Of a DNA stretch of 64,000 nucleotides, positions 9,408 through 19,012 are shown piece after piece. The position numbers were made by a program, and so were the translations under genes. Position 1 is the stretch's first letter. The number at the start of each line of letters is the position of its first letter. Origin of the DNA: Actinobacteria bacterium IMCC19121 (GTDB lineage Bacteria; Actinomycetota; Actinomycetes; Nanopelagicales; Nanopelagicaceae); assembly GCA_002284895.1 (NCBI GenBank), contig CP015605.1, positions 1,116,001-1,180,000 of the forward strand. The letters are read 5' to 3'. The notes under the pieces are model-generated. The model did not search any database. It saw only the letters and a program-made list of their open reading frames with translations, and was not told the DNA's origin.

Positions 9408-10160
9408 TTATTCCAGGCTCGCCATAACCTCATCTGAAACATCAAAATTGCTATAGACGTTTTGTACATCATCGAGCTCTTCAATGGCATCAATGAGTTC
9501 AAATACCTTTTTAGCCCCATCAGCATCTAGTGGAATCGACATTGATGGCAGGAATGAAGAATCAGCTGATTCATAGTCAATTCCAGCGCTTTGCAACGCA
9601 GTTCGAACTTGCACCAAATCAACTGGTTCACACACCACTTCAAAAGATTCGCCTAAATCATTTACTTCTTCAGCACCTGCATCCAGCACTGCTTCTAAGA
9701 CTCGATCCTCAGTTAATCCATCAACTTTATTAACGATGATGACACCCTTGCGATTGAAAAGGTATGAGACTGAACCAAGATCTGCCATTGATCCACCGTT
9801 GCGTGTGACTGCAACTTTGATTTCAGAAGCTGAACGATTGCGGTTATCAGAGAGACACTCAATCATGATTGCCACACCACTCGGGCCATAGCCCTCATAC
9901 ATAATTGTTATCCAGTCTTTTGCTCCTGCTTCAAGACCAGCACCTCGCTTGATTGCGCGATCGATGTTATCTGCTGGCATAGAAGATTTCTTAGCCTTAG
10001 TAACTGCATCAAATAGCGTTGGGTTGCCTTCCATGTCAGCGCCGCCATTGCGTGCTGCAACTTCAATTGCACGAATCTGCTTTGCAAAAACCTTTGCACG
10101 ACGACTATCGATAATCGCCTTCTTATGCTTGGTCGTCGCCCACTTGGAATGGCCGGACAT
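9408..10160 (-). CDS. yebC: YebC/PmpR family protein
   Basis: A 250-residue protein of the YebC/PmpR/TACO1 family, starting [20 protein letters not shown], the highly conserved N-terminus. Other conserved blocks are [24 protein letters not shown] and the acidic C-terminal [14 protein letters not shown]. Members have been described as DNA-binding regulators and, for some, as factors that relieve ribosome stalling; which applies here is not visible. GAAGGTG about 6 bases before the ATG is a usable ribosome-binding site. It lies between pdxT and ruvC, the same order as in M. tuberculosis. Confidence 0.95.
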   Translation of the reverse strand: MSGHSKWATTKHKKAIIDSRRAKVFAKQIRAIEVAARNGGADMEGNPTLFDAVTKAKKSSMPADNIDRAIKRGAGLEAGAKDWITIMYEGYGPSGVAIMIECLSDNRNRSASEIKVAVTRNGGSMADLGSVSYLFNRKGVIIVNKVDGLTEDRVLEAVLDAGAEEVNDLGESFEVVCEPVDLVQVRTALQSAGIDYESADSSFLPSMSIPLDADGAKKVFELIDAIEELDDVQNVYSNFDVSDEVMASLE

Positions 10161-10199
10161 GGCTTACACCTTCAATCTCATTAACGCTGATTATGAAAC

Positions 10200-10796
10200 T
10201 TACTTTACCTTCTCTAATGCAGGCTTTGCCACTTCCTCAATAAAGTAGCGGTGAATTCGATGATCTGCCGTTAATTCTGGGTGAAAAGATGTGGCAAGAA
10301 GAGTCGCAGAGCGCACAGCCACTGGGTGTGAATCCATAGAGGCTAGAACCGTGATGCCTGCCCCCACTTTCTCCACCCAAGGAGCGCGGATAAATACCGC
10401 CTTAATCAAGTCACTGGATCCGTCGTCAAATGAAATATCTGTTTCAAATGAATCTACTTGGCGACCAAAAGCGTTGCGGCGAACAGTGATATCTAATCCA
10501 CCAAAGGTTTTTTGTCCTTGCTTTGCATCCAATATTTGATCTGCCAACAAAATCATTCCCGCACAGGATCCATAAACGGGCATGCCAGCAGCTATTCGTT
10601 TCTTAATTGGTTCAAATATGCCAAAGATTTCAGAGAGTTGAGCGATAGTGGTTGATTCTCCCCCGGGCAAAACAAGGGCATCGACTTCTGCTAACTCAGA
10701 TTCTCTGCGCACTTCAATGGGATCTATCCCGCAAGCAATCAATGCACTCACATGCTCGCGAACATCACCCTGGAGTGAGAGAACTCCGACCTTCAT
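10200..10796 (-). CDS. pdxT: Pyridoxal 5'-phosphate synthase glutaminase subunit PdxT
   Basis: A 198-residue class I glutamine amidotransferase that supplies ammonia to PdxS for pyridoxal phosphate synthesis. The GGEST motif is near 46-50, the nucleophile Cys is in YGSCAGMILLA near 79, and the His-Glu pair in SFHPE near 171. Length is typical. It follows pdxS with a 12-base gap, so the two subunits are co-transcribed. This is the DXP-independent vitamin B6 route, so the organism should make its own B6. Confidence 0.96.
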   Translation of the reverse strand: MKVGVLSLQGDVREHVSALIACGIDPIEVRRESELAEVDALVLPGGESTTIAQLSEIFGIFEPIKKRIAAGMPVYGSCAGMILLADQILDAKQGQKTFGGLDITVRRNAFGRQVDSFETDISFDDGSSDLIKAVFIRAPWVEKVGAGITVLASMDSHPVAVRSATLLATSFHPELTADHRIHRYFIEEVAKPALEKVK

Positions 10797-10808
10797 CAGC
10801 GAAGTGAA

Positions 10809-11696
10809 TTACCAGCCGCGATCGGCAAGGCGGTGCGGAGCTGGAAGATCTGCAACGTTAATACCAACCATTGCTTCTCCGAGACCACGAGATGCATCGG
10901 CAACAACCTTGGCATCTTGCCAAAATGTAGTTGCCTTCACACATGCAGCTGCGCGCTGTGCTGGATTTCCAGATTTGAAAATACCTGAGCCAATAAATAC
11001 GCCATCTGCGCCCATTGCCATCATTAGCGCAGCATCGGCAGGAGTTGCGATTCCGCCAGCGGTAAAGAGGACAACTGGAAGCTTGCCACTTTGAGCAACT
11101 TCTTTAACTAATTCATATGGAGCTTGGAGTTCTTTAGCTGCAACATAGAGCTCATCTTCGCGCATTGAAGAAAGACGACGAATTTCTCCGCCAATCTTGC
11201 GCATGTGTTGCATGGCATTTGAAACATCGCCTGTGCCAGCTTCACCCTTAGAACGAATCATTGCTGCGCCTTCATTAATGCGGCGAAGAGCCTCACCTAG
11301 ATTTGTAGCACCACACACGAATGGAACTGTGAAGTCCCACTTATCGATGTGGTTTTCATAATCTGCAGGTGTGAGAACTTCTGACTCATCGATGTAATCC
11401 ACACCCAGAGATTGCAAAACTTTAGCTTCAACAAAGTGGCCAATACGTGCTTTAGCCATAACAGGGATTGAGACAGATGCTTGAATCTTTTCGATCATGT
11501 CAGGATCAGACATACGAGCTACTCCGCCTTGCGCACGGATATCTGCAGGAACGCGCTCTAGCGCCATAACTGCAACTGCGCCTGCATCTTCGGCAATCTT
11601 TGCCTGCTCAGCGTTAACGACATCCATGATGACGCCACCTTTGAGCATCTCTGCCATGCCGCGCTTAACTCGTCCTGTGCCTTTTACTTCTGACAT
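10809..11696 (-). CDS. pdxS: Pyridoxal 5'-phosphate synthase lyase subunit PdxS
   Basis: A 295-residue TIM-barrel synthase that joins ribose 5-phosphate, glyceraldehyde 3-phosphate and ammonia into pyridoxal phosphate. Conserved blocks are [32 protein letters not shown] with an active-site lysine, and the phosphate-binding [13 protein letters not shown]. The first active-site lysine is in the MLKGG block. GAAGGTGAG lies upstream of the ATG. It forms an operon with pdxT. Among the best-conserved proteins of the window. Confidence 0.97.
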   Translation of the reverse strand: MSEVKGTGRVKRGMAEMLKGGVIMDVVNAEQAKIAEDAGAVAVMALERVPADIRAQGGVARMSDPDMIEKIQASVSIPVMAKARIGHFVEAKVLQSLGVDYIDESEVLTPADYENHIDKWDFTVPFVCGATNLGEALRRINEGAAMIRSKGEAGTGDVSNAMQHMRKIGGEIRRLSSMREDELYVAAKELQAPYELVKEVAQSGKLPVVLFTAGGIATPADAALMMAMGADGVFIGSGIFKSGNPAQRAAACVKATTFWQDAKVVADASRGLGEAMVGINVADLPAPHRLADRGW

Positions 11697-11734
11697 TTAC
11701 TCTTTACTCACCTTCGCCTGTGTAGGGGAACATC

Positions 11735-12754
11735 CTACTTTGTCTTTGTCGCCTTCGCGCTCGCAGATAAATAGGTGAAATCAGGCTCCTTATCGGTCAG
11801 GGCAACCCAAATCTGACCAGGGGCAAACTTTATTTCGCTGCCATCCTTTAAAGTCCACGTAGTACCCGCAGCTTCAGATGCACGATTCCATAGGGCCGCA
11901 TAGCTTTTGCCATCACGCAAAACATATCCTCGTCCACTTCCAACGGTTTGTGAAAACGGTGTGACTCCTCCAACTTTGTCTTTGTATTCAGAGTCAGTGA
12001 TAGAAACCATTTGAATCACCAATGTGGTTGGTCCTAGAACTATTCCAGATTCTGCCAGATTGCTTTTTGAGTTATGTGAGAGCAACCAACGAGATTCAGT
12101 CTCTGACCACAAGGCGCTATATCTAGCAGCAGGCCAATGCATGATCACAGATTGAGTTGGTTTGCCACCTTCGGGTGCATCACCAAAGCTCCAACCAACA
12201 TTATTTGCTGAAGTGATTTGGTAATTCTTCTCTACAACCTTGGCCATCAATAAATCTGCCCGTAAAACCATCGCAACAGGTGGTACACGATTGGGATCAG
12301 TGGTGTAGATAGAAGGAGATTGTGCTTGTGCTCCGAGATTTTGTAAATTAGCTGCATCTATTACTGGAAGTAATTTCCTTTGCGCACCGCTATATGCAAA
12401 TGCAACGCGACCATATTGACTTAAAATATCTATGTCAGAAATTCGAGCACTACGCACTGGTCCCACGCGCTCTGGAATAACAGATGAGAAGATTGCTGCA
12501 AGACGAGTTAGGCCACCTTCAACTTGTTCGATGTAAACAACATCTGCATCTTCCAAACCAATTTGTGGATGGGCAGCATTCGTATCATCAATTTTGACTG
12601 CCAGAACCGGACCATTAATTCCTTCACGACCACTCAGAACATTACGCTCTACAGCTTTCGGCAATGAATCCGAAATTGCTGAACACCCTGTGAGCAACGC
12701 AGTCAGAGTAAGTGCAAGACAAAGGCGCTTACAGAACATCTGATTCAAACTCAT
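11735..12754 (-). CDS. DUF3048 (YerB-like) lipoprotein
   Basis: A 339-residue exported protein. The N-terminus holds a lipoprotein signal with lipobox LLTGC near residue 23, so it is likely lipid-anchored on the outer face of the membrane. The body has the DUF3048 blocks GPVLAVKIDDTNAAHPQIG and VYIEQVEGGLTRLAAIF; the family includes Bacillus YerB and has no settled function. The start may be ATG 12754 or the in-frame ATG 12739, which gives a more compact signal peptide; neither has a clear ribosome-binding site. It overlaps the LemA-like gene upstream by 26 bases or fewer and ends the PIM operon. Confidence 0.8.
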   Translation of the reverse strand: MSLNQMFCKRLCLALTLTALLTGCSAISDSLPKAVERNVLSGREGINGPVLAVKIDDTNAAHPQIGLEDADVVYIEQVEGGLTRLAAIFSSVIPERVGPVRSARISDIDILSQYGRVAFAYSGAQRKLLPVIDAANLQNLGAQAQSPSIYTTDPNRVPPVAMVLRADLLMAKVVEKNYQITSANNVGWSFGDAPEGGKPTQSVIMHWPAARYSALWSETESRWLLSHNSKSNLAESGIVLGPTTLVIQMVSITDSEYKDKVGGVTPFSQTVGSGRGYVLRDGKSYAALWNRASEAAGTTWTLKDGSEIKFAPGQIWVALTDKEPDFTYLSASAKATKTK

Positions 12755-13232
12755 ATGTAACAGGAAGTGGCGCGGTGCCAGCTAATCTAAAGGTCTTCAC
12801 GACAAACTTCTTGCGCACCATCTGTGTTGATGAAACGGCATCTGTGTGAATTGAGATTGCCACACGGATTTTGGTTGTTAAGGCAGATAGCTCTTGCAAA
12901 AGAGCTTGTTCTGAATCTGAGGCATGAGGCGAACCATCAGAGATAAGCAGGCCCAAGGCTCCAGATAGACCACTCTCGGCCATTGATCTATTTTTAACAT
13001 CTGCATCGCGCGCTTGGTATGCAGCCCCAGTTAATAACATCGAAGATGCTGGATCAGCTAAATCACTATGGGCAATCTCAAGGGCAATGGCTGCTCTCTT
13101 TTGTAGCAAAACATCAAGGTTTGCCCAGCTGGTTTCAACTCTATGGTGCAAACGATCAAGGCGTGTTGCTGAAAAAGATAGATACCAAAGACCAACTAAG
13201 AGTAGGAATCCAAGTGCAAGAAGGCTCTTCAT
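12729..13232 (-). CDS. LemA-like membrane-anchored protein
   Basis: A 167-residue protein with one N-terminal membrane helix (LLALGFLLLVGLWYLSF) followed by a helical domain. The segment ATRLDRLHHRVETSWANLDVLLQKR resembles the start of LemA proteins, in which a membrane helix precedes an antiparallel helical bundle. Function unknown. It overlaps the pimA stop by 4 bases and is co-transcribed with the PIM genes. In M. tuberculosis the gene after pimA encodes a Nudix-family membrane protein (from memory), so this slot differs. LemA assignment rests on one motif read by eye. Confidence 0.65.
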   Translation of the reverse strand: MKSLLALGFLLLVGLWYLSFSATRLDRLHHRVETSWANLDVLLQKRAAIALEIAHSDLADPASSMLLTGAAYQARDADVKNRSMAESGLSGALGLLISDGSPHASDSEQALLQELSALTTKIRVAISIHTDAVSSTQMVRKKFVVKTFRLAGTAPLPVTYEFESDVL

Positions 13233-14413
13233 TTCTTTTCCTCATCTCTTGAGAGGAATCGGCCCCAAGCCCGACCATCAGAGCTAAGAGAAACTCCTTG
13301 GCCTCCGACAATTGCCATTTCATAGATTGAAAAAATCTGCTCTGCAACCACATCCCAATCAAATATTTGAGCATGTGCCTTACCGGCAATAGATAAGTGT
13401 TTGCGCTTGTTTCCATCTCGCAGTAGATCAATTATAACTTTTGCTAAATCAGTAGAGTTTTCTGATTCAAAGAGAGCCCCAAACTCTCCCCCACCCAGTA
13501 GTGAATCAAAAGCTGGAATATCACTTGCCACAACACATGCACCACCTGCCAGGGCTTCAGCCAAGATGATTCCAAAGGATTCACCGCCAGTATTGGGTGC
13601 AACATAGAGTGAAACCGAAGACATGAAATCAGCTTTTTCTTGTTCGGAGATTTTTCCTAGAAATTCGAAACGATCGAGTAGTTGTGGATCCATCTCTTTC
13701 TCAAACTCCTTGGGATCTCCAGGACCTGCAACAAAAACTTTCACATCAGGTGCAAAGCGAGCGATGATAGGCAGAGCATCTACAAGTACTTGCAGACCCT
13801 TGCGTGGTTCCTCAAAGCGGCCTATGAAACCAATAGTGTTCCCAGCCCATTTCTGCTGGAAATTTCCAGCTGAATAGCGCTTGGCATAAATTCCATTAGG
13901 AACAACAATCGCATCCGTTTCAAGGTGATCGGTAAGAGTTAAGCGCGCAGCCTCTGACACTGCGATACGTGCCGATAGTTTTTCAATTGCAGGTTCAAGA
14001 ATTGGCCCAATCGCAAAAATAACTTTCTGTCGCTTGGCTGCGGCATGAAAAGTTCCAACCATGGGACCTTCTGCCGCCCAACACGCTAGAAGTGAGATTG
14101 ATGGAATTGCTGGCTCATGTAAATGCAATAGATCAAACTCTCCGCTTCCAATCCATTGGCGCACTCGGGCATATGCAATAGGACCAAATAGAACTCGCGC
14201 TACTGCGCCGTTGTAAGGAATAGAAATTGGTTTGCCGGCACTGACTACATAATCAGGTAATTGATCTTCATCGATAGCTGGCGCTAAAACCGAAACCGTG
14301 TGTCCAGCGGCAATTAGAAACTCAGCTAGATCGCGAACATGGTTTTGCACGCCACCCGGTGTGTCCCAACCATAAGGGCAAACAATTCCAATTTTGAGTT
14401 TCTTGGTAAGCAT
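13229..14413 (-). CDS. pimA: Phosphatidylinositol mannosyltransferase PimA
   Basis: A 394-residue GT4 glycosyltransferase that puts the first mannose on phosphatidylinositol at the inner face of the membrane, the entry step to PIMs. The acceptor side starts IGIVCPYGWDTPGGVQNHVRDLAEFL, close to mycobacterial PimA. The GDP-mannose side has IGFIGRFEEPRKGLQVLVDA and the ESFGIILAEALAGG motif with both glutamates. The neighbours (pgsA and the acyltransferase upstream) support this over other GT4 roles. ATG 14413 shares one base with the upstream stop. Confidence 0.9.
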   Translation of the reverse strand: MLTKKLKIGIVCPYGWDTPGGVQNHVRDLAEFLIAAGHTVSVLAPAIDEDQLPDYVVSAGKPISIPYNGAVARVLFGPIAYARVRQWIGSGEFDLLHLHEPAIPSISLLACWAAEGPMVGTFHAAAKRQKVIFAIGPILEPAIEKLSARIAVSEAARLTLTDHLETDAIVVPNGIYAKRYSAGNFQQKWAGNTIGFIGRFEEPRKGLQVLVDALPIIARFAPDVKVFVAGPGDPKEFEKEMDPQLLDRFEFLGKISEQEKADFMSSVSLYVAPNTGGESFGIILAEALAGGACVVASDIPAFDSLLGGGEFGALFESENSTDLAKVIIDLLRDGNKRKHLSIAGKAHAQIFDWDVVAEQIFSIYEMAIVGGQGVSLSSDGRAWGRFLSRDEEKK

Positions 14414-15297
14414 TAGTCACGATCCTTGAAATCGCCATCAATCCAAATGCGTTGCATCATGTGCCAATCCTGTGGGTACTTGGCGATGCCTTCTGCAAAC
14501 AGATCTGCACTCTTTTGAACAAGTGCTGCAACCTGCTCTGTTTCACTTGCCTTAGTTGGCAGTTCAATTCGAGTGAAATCGATATGAATTCCAGTGGGCG
14601 TGTATGAAACGTATGCACTAATTAACGGTGCTCCGGTGCGAATGGCAAGTAAGGCAGGACCTGCCGGCATCCTGGCTGGGCCGCCAAAGAAAGTAACATT
14701 AATTCCAGATCGAGAAAGATCACGATCAGCGGCAAGTGCAATTACGCAGCCACTTCTAATTCTTTGCATCAGCGTGGGAATCACGCGACCATCTAGAGGC
14801 AGAGATTCCATTCCAAAATCTGAGCGGTACTGCATGAACTTTTTGAACAATTTCTCCGGCTTTAAATGTTCAGCAACCGTGACAATCTTGGCTCCTCGGG
14901 CACAAAAATATGCAGCAGCGTGATCATAATTTCCGCAGTGCGGCAAAGTAACGATTGCGCCCTTACCCGCAGCAACTGCGTCCATCAAAATACTTTCATC
15001 ATTAAATGTGACCGTGCCAAGAATTCGTTCTTTGGACCAGTCAGGAAATCTAAATGTGTCACACCAATATCTAAGTGCTGAGTGCATTCCCGAATAGACA
15101 AGCAGATCTAGATCCAGGGCCGTGATGTTGGGTTGCGTACGGGCAAGATTGGATCGCAACCTGGCAACGCTCTTTCCATTTCGCTTCACTAAATAGTCGG
15201 CCACAGCATTTGCTCTGGCATAGACAAAATTCTCAGGTAACCAACGCAGAATTCGCCAGGCAGCAAAATATCCCCAAGCACTTAAAGTTTGGATCAT
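14413..15297 (-). CDS. Phosphatidylinositol mannoside acyltransferase (PatA-like)
   Basis: A 294-residue LpxL/HtrB-superfamily acyltransferase. The HX4D catalytic motif is HCGNYDHA near 120, followed by the ALAADRDLSRSGINVTFFGGPARMPAGPALLA block. In mycobacteria the enzyme in this position acylates the mannose of PIM. It lies between pgsA and pimA with start/stop overlaps on both sides, so the same role is inferred. No cleavable signal peptide; it probably sits on the cytoplasmic face of the membrane. Confidence 0.88.
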   Translation of the reverse strand: MIQTLSAWGYFAAWRILRWLPENFVYARANAVADYLVKRNGKSVARLRSNLARTQPNITALDLDLLVYSGMHSALRYWCDTFRFPDWSKERILGTVTFNDESILMDAVAAGKGAIVTLPHCGNYDHAAAYFCARGAKIVTVAEHLKPEKLFKKFMQYRSDFGMESLPLDGRVIPTLMQRIRSGCVIALAADRDLSRSGINVTFFGGPARMPAGPALLAIRTGAPLISAYVSYTPTGIHIDFTRIELPTKASETEQVAALVQKSADLFAEGIAKYPQDWHMMQRIWIDGDFKDRD

Positions 15298-15893
15298 TGC
15301 TTAAATGCCTTGCGAACAATCAACATACGTTGCCCAACTGTTACTGCTCCCAACACTGCAAGTAGCCACATTCCACCGGCCAAGACATAGGGAACTCCTA
15401 GACCATCAAGTGCAATTGCAGACATTGCCATGATTAAGCGCTCGGTGCGCTCTGCTATTCCCCCACTGCATTCAACGCCATAACTCTCAGCTTTGGCACG
15501 AATGTATGGAACGAGCATTCCTGTTACTAAAGTTGCGATTACGACAAAACTTAACTGGTCATGGTTGTTGATTAGGTAAATGCTCACACCAAGAAGAATC
15601 GCAGAATCAGTTAAGCGATCAATGGTGGAATCTAGAAAGCTGCCCCACTTACTTGCACCAGATTTAGAGATTCGAGCCATGGTGCCATCAAAGAGATCAC
15701 TCAGGGCAAAAAAGGCAATAACTGCGGTGCCGAGAAAGAAATCTCCTCGAGGATAGAAAAATAGCGCTGATGCAATTACTCCCACAGCTCCCACCCATGT
15801 GACTGCATTGGGAGTTATCCCAATGCGCAGGGCGAATGCGGCTACGGGTGTTATTAATCTCGTAACCGCTGGTTTTAATGAGCGACTTAGCAT
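15294..15893 (-). CDS. pgsA: Phosphatidylinositol phosphate synthase (CDP-alcohol phosphatidyltransferase)
   Basis: About 199 residues with several membrane helices. The CDP-alcohol signature D-G-x2-A-R-x8-G-x3-D-x3-D is seen in LFDGTMARISKSGASKWG followed by SFLDSTIDR. In actinobacteria this gene beside pimA makes phosphatidylinositol phosphate from CDP-diacylglycerol and inositol phosphate. The frame opens at 15962, but that would run into the divergent gene and adds unconserved residues; ATG 15893 starts MLSRSLKPAVTRLITP and has a TACGAT hexamer 8 bases upstream. I prefer 15893. Confidence 0.9.
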   Translation of the reverse strand: MLSRSLKPAVTRLITPVAAFALRIGITPNAVTWVGAVGVIASALFFYPRGDFFLGTAVIAFFALSDLFDGTMARISKSGASKWGSFLDSTIDRLTDSAILLGVSIYLINNHDQLSFVVIATLVTGMLVPYIRAKAESYGVECSGGIAERTERLIMAMSAIALDGLGVPYVLAGGMWLLAVLGAVTVGQRMLIVRKAFKQ

Positions 15894-15901
15894 CACTGCA
15901 C

Positions 15902-15907
15902 ATCGTA
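15902..15907 (-). promoter_or_regulatory. Putative -10 of pgsA/PIM operon
   Basis: TACGAT on the minus strand, 8 bases before the pgsA ATG. It shares its central TA with the plus-strand TAGGCT at 15906-15911, so the two divergent promoters overlap. Confidence 0.5.
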
Positions 15908-15911
15908 GGCT
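15906..15911 (+). promoter_or_regulatory. Putative -10 of EF-G-like gene (leaderless)
   Basis: TAGGCT, 6 bases before GTG 15918. The same hexamer and spacing precede thrS and lipB. It overlaps the pgsA -10 on the other strand by two bases. Confidence 0.6.
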
Positions 15912-15917
15912 GACCCA

Positions 15918-16499
15918 GTGCAGAATCCCACATCGCCTCTCAATCTCTGCGTCTTTGGCCACCCTTCAGCCAACCCTGGCGAAGTTGCTTCGGCGCTAGG
16001 GGCCGCAGTTGGAACTCAAGCCAACGGTGATATTTCCTGCGCACTCTTTGCCGTCAATCCCAATACCGGAATCGACCAAGCAACTATTGATCAGTGGCAA
16101 ACCTTTGATGAATTCCTAACACCTCGAATGATTGTTGTTACGCAATTAGATGGAAACAACGCAGACTTTGATGATGCGGTCATGTTGGCTAATCGTGTCT
16201 TTGATCAGATTGCCACGCCTTACTTAGTTCTCCACGATGATGATGGATCACCCAGAGCTCTTATCTCACTCTCGGATATGGTCATCACAGATTATTCGAC
16301 AACTCCCCCAACACTTAATGCTTGCGAGCCAGAACATGAAACTTTGGTTCAAGAGTTTCGAGATGAGTATTTAGAGCTGGTCACATCAATGGGTGAAGGT
16401 GCTTTTGCTGCCGGTGTTCTTTTCCCAGCGATTCCACTTGTGATTGAAAAGGGAATTGGCCTTGATGTTATAAAGAAATATCTCGCTGAACTCAATTAG
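15918..16499 (+). CDS. Degenerate EF-G2-like GTPase-domain protein
   Basis: A 193-residue protein that resembles a shortened G domain of elongation-factor-G-like proteins (EF-G2/FusA2). The run MIVVTQLDGNNADFDDAVML matches the EF-G region around the NKxD motif, and the later EYLELVTSMGEGAFAAGVLFPAIPLVIEKGIG matches the end of the G domain. The P-loop position reads FGHPSANPGEV, without GK[ST], NKxD has become TQLD, and the switch and G3 region is missing, so GTP binding is unlikely. Domains II-V are absent. GTG 15918 with TAGGCT 6 bases upstream is a leaderless start. The gene interrupts the thrS-HIT-pgsA run on the opposite strand. Family link is by eye; function unknown. Confidence 0.7.
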   Translation: MQNPTSPLNLCVFGHPSANPGEVASALGAAVGTQANGDISCALFAVNPNTGIDQATIDQWQTFDEFLTPRMIVVTQLDGNNADFDDAVMLANRVFDQIATPYLVLHDDDGSPRALISLSDMVITDYSTTPPTLNACEPEHETLVQEFRDEYLELVTSMGEGAFAAGVLFPAIPLVIEKGIGLDVIKKYLAELN

Positions 16500-16501
16500 T
16501 T

Positions 16502-17023
16502 CTACCAAGCTGCAGCAATCTCTTCTCTGGTCAAAGTAAGCAACTGCGGCAACACCTTTGTTTTTCCAATAATTGGCATGAAGTTTGCATCACCACTCCA
16601 GCGCGGAACTATGTGCTGATGAATATGTTCTGCCACCCCCGCACCTGAAATAGCACCCTGATTCATTCCTAAGTTAAAGCCTGCAGGGGATGAAACTTTT
16701 CGAATTGTTTTCATCGCATGAGCCGTAAGGGATGAAATCTCGTTGCGCTCTTCTTCGCTTAAGTCAGTCAAATCTGCAACGTGTCTATTAGCGCAGACCA
16801 ACAAGTGTCCTGGGTTATATGGATACAAATTCATCACGACATAGGCCGTTGTCCCCCTATGAACAATGAGGCCTTCTTCATCAGTTAGTTTGGGAATTCG
16901 GCAGAAGGGACATTCAACTTCATTACCCTCTAATGGGCGGTTTTCACCACGTAAATAATCAAGACGATGAGGCGCCCATAACCGTTGCCAACCATCAGGC
17001 ATTCCTGCGCCATCAATATGCAT
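16502..17023 (-). CDS. HIT family hydrolase / Ap4A phosphorylase-like
   Basis: A 173-residue histidine-triad protein. It has a CPFCRIPK metal-type motif near the N-terminus, the substrate loop NLYPYNPGHLLVCANRHV, and the catalytic triad HIHQHIVPRW near 134. The orthologue at this place in M. tuberculosis (between thrS and pgsA) is a diadenosine tetraphosphate phosphorylase, the likely role here. It starts 2 bases after the thrS stop, so it is in the thrS operon. Cytoplasmic, normal length. Confidence 0.9.
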   Translation of the reverse strand: MHIDGAGMPDGWQRLWAPHRLDYLRGENRPLEGNEVECPFCRIPKLTDEEGLIVHRGTTAYVVMNLYPYNPGHLLVCANRHVADLTDLSEEERNEISSLTAHAMKTIRKVSSPAGFNLGMNQGAISGAGVAEHIHQHIVPRWSGDANFMPIIGKTKVLPQLLTLTREEIAAAW

Positions 17024-17025
17024 TA

Positions 17026-19008
17026 TTAAACCTGAGTGCGCTCTGCTACTACTTTTTGAATTTGGGCAATTGCATCCTTGATAGGAATTCCGTTTTTCTG
17101 TTCGCCATTGCGATAGCGGAATGAGACAGCACCGGCTGCCATATCTTCCTCACCAGCAATAACCATAAATGGCACCTTTTGCATCTGTGCATTGCGAACC
17201 TTCTTCTGCATGCGATCATCAGATGCATCTAGCTCTGCGCGAATGCCAGCCTTCTTCATCTGCGCAATGACATCAGCTAAATAATCTGCAAAAGCTTCAG
17301 CAACTGGAATGCCAACCACTTGTACTGGTGCAAGCCATGGTGGGAAAGCACCTGAGTAATGCTCTGTGAGAACACCAAAGAATCTTTCAATGGAACCAAA
17401 GAGTGCGCGGTGAATCATTACTGGACGTTGGCGCGATCCATCGGCAGCTGAATATTCAAGTTCAAAGCGTTGTGGAAGTTGAAAGTCCACTTGAATCGTG
17501 GACATCTGCCAAGTGCGACCGATGGCATCTTTTGCTTGCACGGAAATCTTCGGTCCATAGAACGCAGCGCCGCCCTCATCTAGAACTAATTCTAGTTTTT
17601 GAGCAACTGCTGCTTTGCGCAAAGTCTCAGTTGCCTCTTCCCAATCAGCATCTGCGCCAACGAATTTTTCTGGGTTCTTTGTTGAGAGTTCGAGATAGAA
17701 ATCATTGAGACCGTAATCGCGCAAAAGGTTAAGTACGAAGGTTAGAAGTGAATCTAACTCATCTGCCATCTGCTCTTTTGTGCAATAGATATGTGCATCA
17801 TCTTGAGTAAAGCCACGGGCACGAGTGATGCCGTGCAAAACGCCAGATTTTTCATAGCGATAGACAGTTCCAAATTCAAAGAGTCGAAGTGGAAGCTCAC
17901 GATATGAGCGCTGACGGGCTTGGAAAATAAGGTTGTGGAACGGGCAATTCATTGGCTTCATGTAGTACTGCTGGCCAGGCTTTTTAATAGTTCCATCAGC
18001 ATGGAGCTCTTCATCCATGATCATCGGTGGATACATTCCCTCTGAGTACCAATCCAAGTGGCCTGATTTTTCAAATAAGGCAGCCTTGGTTAAGTGCGGT
18101 GAATAAACAAACTCATAATCTTCTTCTTCATGGCGCTTGCGTGAGTAATCTTCCATCGCCCGGCGAATGATTCCGCCTTTGGGATGAAAGACCGCTAAAC
18201 CAGAACCGATCTCTTCAGGAAAAGAAAACAGATCAAGTTCAGTTCCAAGGCGGCGGTGATCGCGCTTTTCAGCCTCTGCAAGTAGTTCTAAGTGAGCGTT
18301 CAGTTCATCTTGTGATGGCCACGCTGTGCCATAGATGCGCTGGAGCATGGGATTCTTTTCAGATCCGCGCCAATACGCCGCAGCACTTCGCATTAACTTA
18401 AATGCAGGAATGTGTTTTGTGGATGGAAGGTGAGGACCTCTACAAAGATCTCCCCACACCGGATTTCCATCTCTACCTAAATTGTCATAAATGGTGAGCT
18501 CTGCTCCACCAACTTCAACACTTGCCTCTTCTCCAGCTGGCCCCTTTATGCCAATGAGTTCGCACTTATATGGCTCATGTGAGAGTTCAGCTAGCGCCTC
18601 TTTTTCTGTAACAACACGACGGCGAAAGCGCTGGCCATCTTTAACAATCTTGCGCATAACGCTTTCAATCTTGGTTAAATCATCTGGATTAAAAGGAGTC
18701 TTTGGATCAAAGTCGTAATAGAAACCATCTTTGATCGGTGGTCCAATTCCAAGCTTTGTATCAGCGAAAACTTCTTGCACCGCTTGTGCCATAACGTGGG
18801 CAGTTGAGTGGCGAAGAACAAAGAGACCATCAGGAGAATTGATTAAGACAGATTCAACGACATCGCCTTCTTGAAGATCAGTCCACAAATCTTTGAGCAC
18901 GCCGTTAATGCGGCAAACGACTACCTCTTTATTATCTGCAAAGAGGTGGGTTGGGCGTTGATCTGCCTCTATGGAGCGAGCAGTGCCATCAACGGTTACC
19001 TGAATCAT
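17026..19008 (-). CDS. thrS: Threonyl-tRNA synthetase
   Basis: A 660-residue class II synthetase that charges tRNA-Thr. Order: N-terminal TGS domain, [11 protein letters not shown] of the editing/SAD region near 66, catalytic core with [11 protein letters not shown] (zinc-binding Cys) and [18 protein letters not shown], motif 3 near 500 and a C-terminal anticodon-binding domain ([12 protein letters not shown] onward). A TAGGCT hexamer lies 6 bases before the ATG with no ribosome-binding site, so the transcript is probably leaderless. The HIT gene follows after 2 bases. Confidence 0.97.
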   Translation of the reverse strand: MIQVTVDGTARSIEADQRPTHLFADNKEVVVCRINGVLKDLWTDLQEGDVVESVLINSPDGLFVLRHSTAHVMAQAVQEVFADTKLGIGPPIKDGFYYDFDPKTPFNPDDLTKIESVMRKIVKDGQRFRRRVVTEKEALAELSHEPYKCELIGIKGPAGEEASVEVGGAELTIYDNLGRDGNPVWGDLCRGPHLPSTKHIPAFKLMRSAAAYWRGSEKNPMLQRIYGTAWPSQDELNAHLELLAEAEKRDHRRLGTELDLFSFPEEIGSGLAVFHPKGGIIRRAMEDYSRKRHEEEDYEFVYSPHLTKAALFEKSGHLDWYSEGMYPPMIMDEELHADGTIKKPGQQYYMKPMNCPFHNLIFQARQRSYRELPLRLFEFGTVYRYEKSGVLHGITRARGFTQDDAHIYCTKEQMADELDSLLTFVLNLLRDYGLNDFYLELSTKNPEKFVGADADWEEATETLRKAAVAQKLELVLDEGGAAFYGPKISVQAKDAIGRTWQMSTIQVDFQLPQRFELEYSAADGSRQRPVMIHRALFGSIERFFGVLTEHYSGAFPPWLAPVQVVGIPVAEAFADYLADVIAQMKKAGIRAELDASDDRMQKKVRNAQMQKVPFMVIAGEEDMAAGAVSFRYRNGEQKNGIPIKDAIAQIQKVVAERTQV

Positions 19009-19012
19009 GTGG

